The notes: generated by a model not told the origin, from the sequence alone. A stretch of DNA of 64,000 nucleotides from Thermocrinis sp. (GCA_020833645.1 JAJHRQ010000002.1:82280-146279), one strand, 5' to 3'; positions 1 through 8,204 are shown, numbered from the stretch's first letter. Numbers and translations are program-made.

Positions 1-2
1 GG

Positions 3-902
3 GTTTTAAGGTTGGAGATAAAGGACATTCAATCTAAAGAGCTTCTCTTTGGAGACATAAAGTTTGCGGGTGTGGAGAGTAGATACTACTTTAAGGGTTT
101 TCAGGGGGATATATCCGCTTCTGCAGTGTACAGAGTGGGCGAAAAAGACAGCCTAGTTCTTGTTAGGGCAGAAAGGCCTCTAAACCTCTACATGGGTGCC
201 AAGGAATACAGCCGACTAAAGCCCTTGGGTCTTTCGGATGTTATAGACTACGGTAGCCTCAAGCTTTTGGTAAAACCCCTCTTCGTGTTTATGTATTGGA
301 TCTATGAACATCTTAACTCCTGGGTCTTTTCCATCCTTGCCCTTACCCTTATCGTCAGACTTTTGATGTTCCCCCTTACCTACAAGAGCACTATTTCTAT
401 GATGAAGCTTTCGGAGCTTGCCCCCAAGATGCAACAGCTTAAAGAAAAATACAAAGACGACCCTGCAAAGTTTCAGGAGGAAATGATCAAGCTCTACTCG
501 GAGGTGGGCTTTAACCCTGCCTCGGGTTGTCTGCCTATACTCCTACAAATACCCGTTTTCTTTGCCCTCTATAAGGTTATAACCATAACCGCAGACCTCC
601 AGCTCGCTAAGTTTTTGTGGATAAATAGCTTGGCAGAAAGGGATCCCTTTTATATCTTGCCTGTGCTCATGGGAATAACCATGATCGCCCAACAGTTCAT
701 AAGCCCATCCCCCGAAAAATCTCAAAACGTTATGATGTATATATCCGCAATTGTTTTCACCTTCCTCTTTGCCAATTTCCCCTCCGGTTTGGTGCTATAC
801 TGGACCTTTAACAACATCATAAGCTTGGCTCAGAGCTACCTTATAAAGAAGCTAATCACAAAGCCAGAGGCAAGGGAAAGGAAAAAAGGCAAGAAAAAAT
901 GA
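3..902 (+). CDS. yidC: Membrane protein insertase YidC (5' end outside window)
   Basis: YidC/Oxa1 insertase helps membrane proteins fold and enter the inner membrane, alone or with SecYEG. The reading frame is open to the left edge, so the N-terminus is missing and the TTG at 12 is not a convincing start. What remains is the end of the periplasmic beta domain (to about residue 90), then the conserved core of hydrophobic segments including WVFSILALTLIVRLLMFPLT, a cytoplasmic hairpin rich in K/E (APKMQQLKEKYKDD) and the typical SGCLPILLQIPVFFALYKV segment. It ends in a basic tail (RERKKGKKK), as expected for ribosome contact. The stop overlaps the hldD start by 4 bp (ATGA), so the two are probably co-transcribed. 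Confidence 0.95.
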   Translation, partial: VLRLEIKDIQSKELLFGDIKFAGVESRYYFKGFQGDISASAVYRVGEKDSLVLVRAERPLNLYMGAKEYSRLKPLGLSDVIDYGSLKLLVKPLFVFMYWIYEHLNSWVFSILALTLIVRLLMFPLTYKSTISMMKLSELAPKMQQLKEKYKDDPAKFQEEMIKLYSEVGFNPASGCLPILLQIPVFFALYKVITITADLQLAKFLWINSLAERDPFYILPVLMGITMIAQQFISPSPEKSQNVMMYISAIVFTFLFANFPSGLVLYWTFNNIISLAQSYLIKKLITKPEARERKKGKKK

Positions 903-1813
903 GGGTTCTTATCACCGGTGGTGCGGGTTTTATTGGCTCAAACCTGGCAAAGGAACTGCAAAGCGCCTATCCCAAGGCGAAGATTTGGGTTTTGGATAAC
1001 TTTTCCTCTGGGCACTTTAAAAACCTGTTGGGCTTTAAAGGGGAGGTGATCACCGCAGACCTATCGGAGCCATCCCTCTGGGAATGGCTAAAAAGAAACT
1101 TCCACTTTGATGTGGTCTTCCATCAGGGTGCCATAACAGACACTACTGTAATGGACCAGTTCAAGATGCTAAGAGTTAATGCAGACAGCATGAGGTTTAT
1201 ACTGGATGCGGTCCTTGCATGGAAGGCAAAGCTCATATATGCTTCCTCCGCCGGCGTCTACGGAAACAGCCCATCACCCATGAGAGAAGGAGAAGGAGAA
1301 GTGCCCGAAAACCCTTACGGCTTTTCTAAGTTGATGATGGACCGAATAGCCCTGAACTTCATGGAAGATAATCCACATATAAAAGTTGTGGGCCTGAGAT
1401 ACTTCAACGTTTATGGACCGGGGGAAAGCTACAAGGGAAAGACCGCCAGCATGGTCTATCAACTATACAAACAAATGAAGGAAGGAAAAAGACCAAGACT
1501 TTTCAAGTGGGGAGAGCAGAAGAGGGATTTTGTTTATGTAAAGGATGTGGTAAGGGCAAACCTACTGGCAATGGAGAGGGATGTTTCTGGTATTTTCAAC
1601 ATAGCTACTGGCGTTGCAAGAAGCTTTAACGAGATCGTTTCCATCCTAAACCAGCTTTTGGGCACCAACTTAGAACCCGATTACTTTGATTGCCCCTACG
1701 ACTTTTATCAGAACTACACCCAGGCGGACATAACCAAGGCAAGGGAGCTCTTGGGCTACGAGCCTCAATATAGCTTAGAAGAGGGCATAAAGGATTATCT
1801 TAAATATCTGTGA
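899..1813 (+). CDS. hldD: ADP-L-glycero-D-manno-heptose 6-epimerase
   Basis: This enzyme catalyses the last step of ADP-heptose synthesis for the lipopolysaccharide inner core, inverting C6 of ADP-D,D-heptose. It is an extended short-chain dehydrogenase of 304 aa. The NAD(P)-binding GGAGFIG is at residues 7-13, SSAGVYG lies at about 115 and the catalytic-type YGFSK is in the middle, followed by VVGLRYFNVYGPGE. The length is normal for HldD. Two other enzymes of the same pathway, the HldE cytidylyltransferase (5923) and GmhA (13810), are in this window but in different operons. The gene overlaps yidC upstream and the sensor kinase downstream by 4 bp each. A general UDP-sugar epimerase is the alternative; the heptose reading is supported by overall similarity and pathway context. 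Confidence 0.88.
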   Translation: MRVLITGGAGFIGSNLAKELQSAYPKAKIWVLDNFSSGHFKNLLGFKGEVITADLSEPSLWEWLKRNFHFDVVFHQGAITDTTVMDQFKMLRVNADSMRFILDAVLAWKAKLIYASSAGVYGNSPSPMREGEGEVPENPYGFSKLMMDRIALNFMEDNPHIKVVGLRYFNVYGPGESYKGKTASMVYQLYKQMKEGKRPRLFKWGEQKRDFVYVKDVVRANLLAMERDVSGIFNIATGVARSFNEIVSILNQLLGTNLEPDYFDCPYDFYQNYTQADITKARELLGYEPQYSLEEGIKDYLKYL

Positions 1814-2784
1814 ACTGGGAAGAGGTCCTCAACGCCCTTGGAGAGGGGGTTTTGGTTTTAAAAGGCTCAGAGGTAACCTTTGCCAACCGCTTTTTGGTAG
1901 AAAACCAGCTTGTTAGGGAAGACTGGAAAGGAAAACACTACTACGAGGCAATAAAAAGCCTACCCTTTATATCAATCGTAGGAAGAGCCCTTGGTAAAGA
2001 CTCTCTTTCTGAGGAATTTCAATATCTTGAAAGATTCTACAGAGTAGTTTCAAGGAGGATAGAAGAGCTATTTGTCTTTGAGGTTTCCGATGTTAGCTCT
2101 GTGAAGAAATACGAGCAGTCAAAGAGGGAGTTTGTGGATAACGCCTCTCACGAGCTAAAAACACCCATATCGGTTTTAAGGGGCATAGTGGAAACCCTTC
2201 TGGAGGAGGAAGAGGACCAAAGAAAAAGACGGTTCTTAGAGAAGGCTCTAAGAAGAATAGAACAGATGCAAAACTTAGTAGAAGACCTGCTAACATTAAC
2301 CAAGCTTGAATCGGGCAGGGAGAGGTTAAACCTTTCGGAGTTCAAACTGAGGGAACTGGTGGAAGAGGTCTACGACAGCCTTGAGCAGGAATTTGTAAAG
2401 AGGGAGGTTAGCTTTGAAAACTTGGTAAGCGAGGACTTTAAAATGTTTGCAGACAGGCAGAAGCTCTTTTTACTTTTGAGAAATCTTATAGACAACGCGG
2501 TAAAGTATAACAAAAGAGGGGGGAAGGTGTGGGTGCGGGCAAAAAAGGAGGGAAACAAACAGATTTTAGAGGTTGAAGACACGGGCATAGGCATTCCACC
2601 GGAGCATGTTCCCTTTATATTTGAGAGGTTTTACAGGGTGGATAAAGGAAGGTCCAGGGAGATGGGTGGCACAGGTTTGGGACTTTCCATAGTAAAGCAC
2701 ATTGTTTTTCTGCACGGGGGAGAGATAATGGTTCATTCTAAACCCGGAGAGGGAAGCAGGTTTTCCGTCATAATACCAATCTGA
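1810..2784 (+). CDS. phoR: PhoR-like sensor histidine kinase
   Basis: This 324-aa kinase has a GTG start overlapping the hldD stop. The N-terminal 100 residues form a PAS-like sensor region without an obvious membrane segment. The HisKA box is VDNASHELKTP, with the phospho-accepting histidine at about residue 114. The ATPase domain has an N box (LIDNAVKYN), a G1 box (DTGIGIP), an F box (FERFYRVDKG) and a G2 box (GGTGLGLS). This order and the ExxHELKTP-type H box match the PhoR family, and phoU lies next downstream. No response regulator is present in the window. The stop codon TGA uses the first two bases of an inserted element (2783-3090). Without the insertion the protein would end three residues later at a TAA just before the Pho box. 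Confidence 0.85.
   Translation: MNWEEVLNALGEGVLVLKGSEVTFANRFLVENQLVREDWKGKHYYEAIKSLPFISIVGRALGKDSLSEEFQYLERFYRVVSRRIEELFVFEVSDVSSVKKYEQSKREFVDNASHELKTPISVLRGIVETLLEEEEDQRKRRFLEKALRRIEQMQNLVEDLLTLTKLESGRERLNLSEFKLRELVEEVYDSLEQEFVKREVSFENLVSEDFKMFADRQKLFLLLRNLIDNAVKYNKRGGKVWVRAKKEGNKQILEVEDTGIGIPPEHVPFIFERFYRVDKGRSREMGGTGLGLSIVKHIVFLHGGEIMVHSKPGEGSRFSVIIPI
2771..2782 (+). repeat. Left copy of 12-bp direct repeat (target duplication)
   Basis: TAATACCAATCT occurs here, inside the last codons of phoR, and again at 3091-3102. The two copies lie immediately outside the terminal inverted repeats of the 308-bp element. The flanking bases differ, so the repeat is exactly 12 bp. A target-site duplication is the simplest reading. 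Confidence 0.8.
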
Positions 2785-2808
2785 AGTTGTTCTAAAAATA
2801 CAAACCTA

Positions 2809-2836
2809 TTGAAAAGTTTCTGGGAAGTGGTATAAT
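2809..2836 (+). promoter_or_regulatory. Consensus sigma-70-type promoter inside the element
   Basis: TTGAAA (2809-2814) and TATAAT (2831-2836) are separated by 16 bp. Transcription would start near 2843-2845, directly before the folded region. This is one of the best complete -35/-10 pairs in the window. Confidence 0.75.
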
Positions 2837-2844
2837 TTTTTTCT

Positions 2845-3085
2845 ATGCAAAGCTTTCAGAGCTTGCTGGATGCCCGTTGTGGGACCAATGGAAGGAACCC
2901 TGAAGACGGGAAGGATTTTAAAATCCTTACCATTGTCCAGCAGGTTCTGAAGGTAGCCCTCCTCTTCCCTGTTCTTGAGAGGAGAATACTCCTCTCCTCC
3001 CGTGAGGGAGCGTGGGACAGGGTGAGGAAAGGGTTAGTTCCCTTTGAGGCTGGGGGGACGGTCTCGATGAGGGATTTTTAGAACA
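2845..3085 (+). ncRNA. Predicted highly structured RNA of unknown family
   Basis: Downstream of the promoter the sequence can form many uninterrupted helices. An 18-bp stem (2853-2870 with 2936-2953, three G-U pairs) closes a rod continued by CAATGG/CCATTG and AAGGA/TCCTT. A second domain is closed by CCCTGT/ACAGGG (2967-2972 with 3017-3022). It holds an 8-bp hairpin GAGAGGAG/CTCCTCTC (2977-2996), a 5-bp hairpin with a GTGA tetraloop (2997-3010) and a 6-bp hairpin AAAGGG/CCCTTT (3028-3045). The density and the G-U pairs suggest RNA folding. I do not recognise SRP RNA, tmRNA or RNase P signatures; 6S RNA is possible but the two-domain layout is not typical. Confidence 0.5.
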
Positions 3086-3090
3086 GCCTC

Positions 3091-3102
3091 TAATACCAAT
3101 CT
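3091..3102 (+). repeat. Right copy of 12-bp direct repeat
   Basis: Second copy of TAATACCAATCT, directly outside the right terminal inverted repeat. The sequence after it (TGCTAAAGTAA) gives phoR a natural end when joined to the left copy. Confidence 0.8.
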
Positions 3103-3117
3103 TGCTAAAGTAATTTC

Positions 3118-3150
3118 TTAACAGATTTTTAACAGTGCTGACGTTATAAT
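3118..3150 (+). promoter_or_regulatory. Pho box plus -10 for phoU
   Basis: Two TTAACA hexamers at 3118-3123 and 3129-3134 are spaced exactly 11 bp apart, the layout of PhoB/PhoP-type direct-repeat operators. A perfect TATAAT (3145-3150) begins 10 nt after the second hexamer, and there is no good -35 box, as expected of an activator-dependent promoter. A Shine-Dalgarno GGGAGG precedes the phoU ATG. Control by the partner of the adjacent PhoR-like kinase is inferred. Confidence 0.62.
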
Positions 3151-3170
3151 TCTACCTTGGGAGGTTTGGC

Positions 3171-3854
3171 ATGAAGCTACATGCGGAGATAGAAGAGACA
3201 AAACAGCTTGTTCTAAAAATGGCAGAGCTTGTACAGACTGCGGTGGAGAAGGCTATAGACTCTTTGAATAAGCAGGATGTCAACTTAGCGGAGGAGATCA
3301 TAAAGGGGGATGATGCCATAGACCAGTTGGAAGTGGAGATAGAAAGACGTTGTATAAGGATGATTGCCCTCTATCAGCCGGAGGCGGTGGACCTTAGGCT
3401 AATAATGGGTATGTACAAGGTGGTTTCTGATTTAGAAAGGATAGGGGATGAAGCGAGAAATATAGCAGAGAGGTCAATTTTATTGGCGCAGGAGCCTCCA
3501 TTGAAGCCCTACGTAAATTTGACTTTGATGGCGAACACCGTGAAAACCATGATTGAGGATGCGGTAATTAGCTTTTTCCACAGGGATGTGGAGCTTGCAA
3601 AGAAGGTCATAGAGAGAGACGATATGGTGGATGAGCTATACCATCAGTTGGAAAGGGAGCTGATAACCTATGTTATGGAGGACCCAAGGAACATAAAAAG
3701 GGTTATAAGCCTTTCCTTTGTGGCAAGACACTTTGAGAGAATGGCAGACCATGCAGAAAACATTGCAGAAATGGCCATTTATTGGTCTGAGGGAGAGCTA
3801 ATAAAGCATCAGCATATATTGGAAAGGAAGGCAAAAGAGGAAAAGGCTGAGTGA
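3171..3854 (+). CDS. phoU: Phosphate-transport regulator PhoU
   Basis: PhoU links the Pst phosphate transporter to the PhoR kinase and represses the Pho response when phosphate is plentiful. The protein has 227 aa, the usual size, and is all-helical with two repeated halves. Metal-binding-type motifs are seen as EKAIDSL...DDAIDQLE and VVSDLERIGDEARNIAE in the first half and HFERMADHAENIAEMAIYW in the second. A GGGAGG ribosome site lies 9 nt before the ATG. It follows a Pho box, and a PhoR-like kinase lies upstream across an inserted element. No pst genes are in the window. The stop overlaps the tmk GTG by 4 bp. Confidence 0.92.
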   Translation: MKLHAEIEETKQLVLKMAELVQTAVEKAIDSLNKQDVNLAEEIIKGDDAIDQLEVEIERRCIRMIALYQPEAVDLRLIMGMYKVVSDLERIGDEARNIAERSILLAQEPPLKPYVNLTLMANTVKTMIEDAVISFFHRDVELAKKVIERDDMVDELYHQLERELITYVMEDPRNIKRVISLSFVARHFERMADHAENIAEMAIYWSEGELIKHQHILERKAKEEKAE

Positions 3855-4459
3855 AAGGCTTTCTTATAAGCTTTGAGGGAATAGATGGTTCTGGCAAAAG
3901 CACTCAAGCCCGTAAGCTGTATAAGTTTTTAAAAGAAGAAGGCTACGAGGTTTCCCTCTATAGAGACCCTGGTTCTACTCCCTTGGCAGAACAGATAAGG
4001 GAGCTGATAATAAACTACGCTATGGACCCAATTACAGAGCTTTTGCTCTTTGAAAGTGCAAGGTCTAGCTTAGTATGGGAGAAAATATTCCCAGACCTGA
4101 CCTGTGGAAAAATCGTAATAGTAGACCGGTTTATAGACTCTACGACCGCTTATCAGGGCTACGGAAGGGAGATAAACTTAGGAACTGTTAGCATTTTAAA
4201 TCACATAGCCACAAGGGGAAGAAAACCAGACCTTACCTTTATACTTAACCTACCTTTGGAGTTGGCTCTGCAGAGGTTGGAAGAGCAAAAGACCAAATTT
4301 GAAGAACCAAACTACTTAAAGAGGGTTAGGGACGGATATCTTCAGATTTTCTATTCTGAAAAGGAAAGGGACATAAGGTTGATAGACGCCAGCAGGTCAG
4401 AGGAGGAGGTTTTTGAAGAAATAAAAGCCATAACCTTGGAAAGGCTTAAGGTATTGTAA
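3851..4459 (+). CDS. tmk: Thymidylate kinase
   Basis: The enzyme phosphorylates dTMP to dTDP. It is a 202-aa P-loop kinase with FEGIDGSGKST near residues 8-18, the DPGSTPLAEQIR segment that carries the conserved nucleotide-binding arginine, and the DR motif in VDRFIDSTTAYQG. The LID region is present before RVRDGY. It starts with GTG overlapping the phoU stop, so it is probably read through from phoU. Confidence 0.93.
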   Translation: MKGFLISFEGIDGSGKSTQARKLYKFLKEEGYEVSLYRDPGSTPLAEQIRELIINYAMDPITELLLFESARSSLVWEKIFPDLTCGKIVIVDRFIDSTTAYQGYGREINLGTVSILNHIATRGRKPDLTFILNLPLELALQRLEEQKTKFEEPNYLKRVRDGYLQIFYSEKERDIRLIDASRSEEEVFEEIKAITLERLKVL

Positions 4460-4475
4460 AATAATATGCTAAACC

Positions 4476-5933
4476 ATGCGGGTGGTTATAGTCGCCAGTG
4501 AAAGCGCCCCGTATTTGAAGACGGGAGGGTTGGGAGATGTGATCCACTCCCTTTCCAAAGCCCTTACAAAGCTTGGGCATACAGTTTATGTAATAATGCC
4601 AAAGTACGCCAAGCTAAGAAGGAGCTTAGAGAGAAAGGTAAAAGAGGGCATAAAAATATACATTGACCATCAGTGGAGAGAGTTTGACCTTTATGAAGAC
4701 ATTCTGGACCATGTTAGGTATTTTTTCATAGACTACAAGCCTTACTACGGGAGGGAATATGCCTACGCACCTCCAAAGGGAGATTACTACGACAATGCCC
4801 TGAGGTTTGGATTTTTGTCTATGGCAAGTCTTCAGGTTATAAGGGAGTTGGAGCTAAAGCCAGAGGTTATCCATACCCACGACTGGCACACGGGAATTTT
4901 GCCCTTGTATAAGTCCTTGTATTACCCAAACTTGGAGAGAGTTCTCGTTGTATTTACCATCCACAATGCCATGCATCAGGGCATTTTTGATGCCCATTTT
5001 CTACCCGCTTTGAACCTACCATGGGAGGTATTCCACCCTTACGGGGGCATAAAGTTTTACGGAAAGATAAACTCTATGAAGGCGGGGATACTGTTCTGTG
5101 ATGTTCTGACCGCAGTTAGCCCATCCTATGCGGAGGAATTGAAAGCTTACTGTTATGGTTTGGAGGGTGTTATAAGAGAAAAGAAATACTTTTTTGGTAT
5201 TCTCAATGGCATAGATTACGATGTGTGGAACCCGGAAAAGGACGAACTTATCTTTGCCAGATATAACATTAAGAGCTTTAAAAAGGGTAAGTTGAAGAAC
5301 AAGACCCGCCTTAAGGAGACCTTTGGATTGAAAACTGAAAACTACAGACCTCTCATAGGCATAGTGGCAAGACTTACCGCCCAGAAGGGCTTCGACCTAA
5401 TATTTTCCTCCGCAGAGAAGATTGTGAAAGAGGGCTTTGATATGTTGGTTTTGGGTTCTGGCGAGGAAAAATACCAAGAGATGCTCGTAGAGTTGAGTAA
5501 AAAGTTTCCGAATAACATCAAAGCTCGCATCAAGTACAGCGAAGAGCTTGCCCACAAGATATACGCGGGTGCAGATATGTTCTTGATGCCATCCCTCTTT
5601 GAACCTTGCGGGATATCTCAGATGATCGCCATGCGGTATGGAACTGTGCCGGTGGTTAGGTGGGTGGGTGGGCTGAAGGACACTGTCAAGGACTTCTTGA
5701 AGGACCCAGAAAACGGCACGGGCTTTACCTTTGAAAACTTTGAGCCAAAGGACATGATGTCTGCCCTGCTTCGGGCAAGGGTATTTTATGATATGGAGTT
5801 TTGCAACTCGGAGAAGGTGTGGTCTGAAATTGTAAAGCGGTGTATGAGGCAGGACTTTTCTTGGGAAAGGAGTGCCAGAGAATACGAGTCCGCCTACACC
5901 ACCGCAAGGGTGCTGAGGTTCTATGATAGTTGA
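4476..5933 (+). CDS. glgA: Glycogen synthase (ADP-glucose, GT5)
   Basis: GlgA transfers glucose from ADP-glucose to the growing alpha-1,4-glucan. At 485 aa it has the normal length. The ADP-glucose site KTGGLGDV lies at residues 15-22, HTHDWHTG is in the N-terminal Rossmann domain, [10 protein letters not shown] follows, and the C-terminal domain has [11 protein letters not shown] and the GT-B signature [23 protein letters not shown]. The start ATG has no clear ribosome site; AT-rich boxes lie just upstream (4457-4470). It overlaps hldE by 11 bp. A glycogen phosphorylase gene sits at 11243, so synthesis and breakdown genes are in one neighbourhood. Confidence 0.94.
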   Translation: MRVVIVASESAPYLKTGGLGDVIHSLSKALTKLGHTVYVIMPKYAKLRRSLERKVKEGIKIYIDHQWREFDLYEDILDHVRYFFIDYKPYYGREYAYAPPKGDYYDNALRFGFLSMASLQVIRELELKPEVIHTHDWHTGILPLYKSLYYPNLERVLVVFTIHNAMHQGIFDAHFLPALNLPWEVFHPYGGIKFYGKINSMKAGILFCDVLTAVSPSYAEELKAYCYGLEGVIREKKYFFGILNGIDYDVWNPEKDELIFARYNIKSFKKGKLKNKTRLKETFGLKTENYRPLIGIVARLTAQKGFDLIFSSAEKIVKEGFDMLVLGSGEEKYQEMLVELSKKFPNNIKARIKYSEELAHKIYAGADMFLMPSLFEPCGISQMIAMRYGTVPVVRWVGGLKDTVKDFLKDPENGTGFTFENFEPKDMMSALLRARVFYDMEFCNSEKVWSEIVKRCMRQDFSWERSAREYESAYTTARVLRFYDS

Positions 5934-6393
5934 GCTCAAAGAACTTTTGGAGCTTTTGGAAAAGGTCCGGGGAAAAAAGAAAATAGTTTTCACCAACGGT
6001 TGTTTTGATATACTCCATGCGGGGCATGCGGATTATTTGAACAAGGCAAAATCCCTGGGGGATATTCTGGTGGTGGGCATCAACTCGGATGCCTCCGTGA
6101 GAAGAATAAAGGGTGAAAAAAGACCCATACTGCCACAGCAGATGCGTGCCTATCTTTTGGACAATCTAAAGCCGGTGGATTATGTGGTGGTCTTCGAGGA
6201 AGACACACCTTTGGAACTGATAAAAGCCATAAAGCCGGATGTTTTGGTGAAGGGTGCAGACTGGGATTTAGAACGCATAGTAGGGGCTGACTTTGTGCTT
6301 TCCTACGGCGGAAGGGTGGAAAGGATACCCTTCTCCTTTGATATATCCACCAGCAAGGTTGTTGAAAGGATTTTGGACCTTTACTGCAAATGA
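5923..6393 (+). CDS. hldE: D-glycero-beta-D-manno-heptose 1-phosphate adenylyltransferase
   Basis: This 156-aa nucleotidyltransferase carries [13 protein letters not shown], the (H/T)xGH motif of the cytidylyltransferase superfamily, and the [10 protein letters not shown] tail typical of the heptose enzymes. It corresponds to the C-terminal half of E. coli HldE. The N-terminal heptose kinase half is absent here, so the kinase should be encoded elsewhere as a separate protein. It makes ADP-heptose for the HldD epimerase at 899. The start overlaps the glgA stop by 11 bp. Confidence 0.9.
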   Translation: MIVELKELLELLEKVRGKKKIVFTNGCFDILHAGHADYLNKAKSLGDILVVGINSDASVRRIKGEKRPILPQQMRAYLLDNLKPVDYVVVFEEDTPLELIKAIKPDVLVKGADWDLERIVGADFVLSYGGRVERIPFSFDISTSKVVERILDLYCK

Positions 6394-6512
6394 TATAATT
6401 TTTTAACGATGCTCGCTCAAAGGTTAAAAGCTCCTTCTCAAGACAACCCTTCAAATAGCACACAAAGGGATTTTATCTCTGTGTTCACAGACGAAAGCGA
6501 GAAATAGAAGCT
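6394..6512 (+). promoter_or_regulatory. Promoter and leader upstream of carB1
   Basis: TATAAT at 6394-6399 begins directly after the hldE stop, with a weak -35 (TTTGGA, 6372-6377, 16-bp spacer). It is followed by a leader of about 105 nt. CTCGCT (6412-6417) and AGCGAG (6496-6501) could pair and enclose the leader. A leader of this length is unusual in this compact window. No known riboswitch was recognised. Confidence 0.4.
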
Positions 6513-8186
6513 ATGCCAAAGGATACATCCATAAAAAGCATACTTATAATAGGCTCAGGACCCATAGTTATAGGGCAGGCGGCGGAGTTTGATTATTCGG
6601 GCACACAAGCTTGCAAAGCCCTAAAGGAAGAGGGCTACAGGGTTATTTTGGTTAACTCAAACCCAGCCACCATAATGACAGACCCAAGCATGGCAGACAG
6701 AACCTACATAGAACCTTTGACCTTAGATATATTAGAGACCATCATAAAAAAGGAAAGACCGGACGCCCTCCTGCCTACCCTTGGGGGACAGACTGCCCTA
6801 AACTTGGCAGTAAAGCTCTACGAGGAAGGTATTCTTGATCGCTACGGCGTGAGGCTAATAGGGGCAAACTACCAAGCTATAAAGAAGGGGGAAGACAGAA
6901 AGCTCTTTGCCCAGTCTATGAGAAAGATAGGATTGAAGGTTCCAGAAAACGCGGTAGTATCATCTGTGGAGGAGGCACTCAAAGCTGTAAAAGATATAGG
7001 CTTTCCGGTAATTCTCAGACCCGCCTTTACCCTTGGTGGAACCGGTGGTTCCATTGCATACAACATAGAGGAGTTCAAAGAAAAGGTGGAAATAGCCCTA
7101 AAGACCTCGCCCATTCATCAGGTGCTTTTGGACAAGTCTCTGATCGGTTGGAAGGAGTATGAGTTTGAGGTGGTAAGGGACAAAAAGGACAATGTGATCA
7201 TAGTTTGCTCCATTGAAAACTTTGACCCAATGGGCGTGCATACGGGAGACTCTATAACTGTTGCACCCGCCCAAACCCTTACAGACAAGGAGTATCAGAT
7301 TCTCAGGGATGCGTGCATAGAGATCATGAGGGAGATCGGAGTGGACACAGGTGGTTCCAACATCCAGTTTGCGGTGAATCCAGAAAACGGAGATTTCTAT
7401 GTTATAGAAATGAACCCAAGGGTATCAAGGTCTTCCGCCTTAGCATCAAAGGCTACGGGCTTTCCTATAGCCAAGGTGGCAGCAAAGTTGGCGGTGGGCT
7501 ATACCCTTGATGAGCTTAAAAACGAAATCACAAAGCATACACCTGCCAGCTTTGAGCCTTCCATAGACTATGTGGTAGTCAAAATTCCACGCTTTGACTT
7601 TGCTAAATTCCCAGAGACGGACAGAACTTTAACAACCATGATGAAGTCGGTAGGTGAGGTAATGGCTATAGGTAGGACCTTCAAAGAAGCCCTTTTAAAG
7701 GCGATAAGAAGCTTGGAGATGGACAGGTATGGGCTATATTTACCTCAGATGCAAAAACTGTCGGATGAGGAGTTAAGGAAGATGATAAGAACACCCAACC
7801 CAGACAGACTTTGGCATTTGGCGGAAGCCTTCAGAAGGGGCTGGAGTGTGGAAGAGCTTTACGAGCTTTCCCACATAGACAGGTGGTTCCTGTATAACAT
7901 AAAACAGGTGGTAGATTTTGAAAAAAGACTAGTGGAAGAAGCGTTGGACGAGGAACTTTTAAGACAGGCAAAGGAGCTTGGTTATTCGGATATAGAGATC
8001 GCAAGGCTTGTGGGGACTACAGAGGATCAAATAAGACAGCTAAGGGAGACCTATGGAATAGTTCCCGCCTTTAAGGGAGTGGATACGTGTGCAGGAGAGT
8101 TCTTTGCCTACACGCCCTACTACTACTCCACTTACGAAAGACCCTATTACCACCTACAGGAAGGTGTCATTCTTGATGAAGATTGA
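6513..8186 (+). CDS. carB1: Carbamoyl-phosphate synthase large subunit, N-terminal half
   Basis: CarB makes carbamoyl phosphate for pyrimidine and arginine synthesis. This 557-aa protein starts with [24 protein letters not shown] and contains one ATP-grasp domain (carboxyphosphate domain; [41 protein letters not shown]) and the oligomerisation region. It ends soon after the GVDTCAGEF motif, where a full CarB of about 1070 aa would continue into the second ATP-grasp half. The CarB of Aquifex aeolicus is likewise split into two genes, so this is a family trait and not a truncation. The second half is not in the window. Confidence 0.93.
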   Translation: MPKDTSIKSILIIGSGPIVIGQAAEFDYSGTQACKALKEEGYRVILVNSNPATIMTDPSMADRTYIEPLTLDILETIIKKERPDALLPTLGGQTALNLAVKLYEEGILDRYGVRLIGANYQAIKKGEDRKLFAQSMRKIGLKVPENAVVSSVEEALKAVKDIGFPVILRPAFTLGGTGGSIAYNIEEFKEKVEIALKTSPIHQVLLDKSLIGWKEYEFEVVRDKKDNVIIVCSIENFDPMGVHTGDSITVAPAQTLTDKEYQILRDACIEIMREIGVDTGGSNIQFAVNPENGDFYVIEMNPRVSRSSALASKATGFPIAKVAAKLAVGYTLDELKNEITKHTPASFEPSIDYVVVKIPRFDFAKFPETDRTLTTMMKSVGEVMAIGRTFKEALLKAIRSLEMDRYGLYLPQMQKLSDEELRKMIRTPNPDRLWHLAEAFRRGWSVEELYELSHIDRWFLYNIKQVVDFEKRLVEEALDEELLRQAKELGYSDIEIARLVGTTEDQIRQLRETYGIVPAFKGVDTCAGEFFAYTPYYYSTYERPYYHLQEGVILDED

Positions 8187-8189
8187 GCA

Positions 8190-8195
8190 TAAAAT
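8190..8195 (+). promoter_or_regulatory. -10 element for the M50 protease gene
   Basis: TAAAAT ends 9 nt before the ATG at 8205. There is no clear ribosome site, so a leaderless or nearly leaderless mRNA is likely. Confidence 0.4.
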
Positions 8196-8204
8196 TAAAA
8201 AGCC

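Larger units (their letters stand above)
2783..3090. mobile_element. 308-bp miniature inverted-repeat element (MITE-like)
   Basis: The left end (2783-2801, GAAGTTGTTCTAAAAATAC) and the reverse complement of the right end (3071-3090) match at 15 of the first 17 positions, with a perfect 12-nt core TGTTCTAAAAAT. Exact 12-bp direct repeats abut both ends. The element has no transposase-sized frame, so it would be non-autonomous. It contains a consensus promoter reading rightwards and a run of strong hairpins. Removing the element and one repeat copy joins phoR to a TAA four bases before the phoU Pho box, which looks like the ancestral arrangement. The transposase family is unknown; duplications of this size are known for parts of the IS4 group. 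A 78-residue frame (2845-3081) is discussed under rejected items. Confidence 0.72.

Noticed and set aside
2845-3081. 78-aa frame inside the mobile element, starting 8 nt after TATAAT
   Set aside because: The composition looks non-coding, the region is packed with helices and the stop lies in the terminal repeat. A leaderless micro-protein cannot be excluded, but a structured RNA explains the sequence better.
2845-3085. RNase P RNA
   Set aside because: GAGGAAAG occurs (3024-3031) and recalls a conserved RNase P segment, but the matching 3' ACAGAA-type element and the P4 pairing are missing. Aquifex is also known to use a protein-only RNase P.
6080-6463. 127-aa minus-strand frame over hldE and its downstream gap
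   Set aside because: It is a shadow of the conserved hldE frame with no recognisable motifs or start signals.
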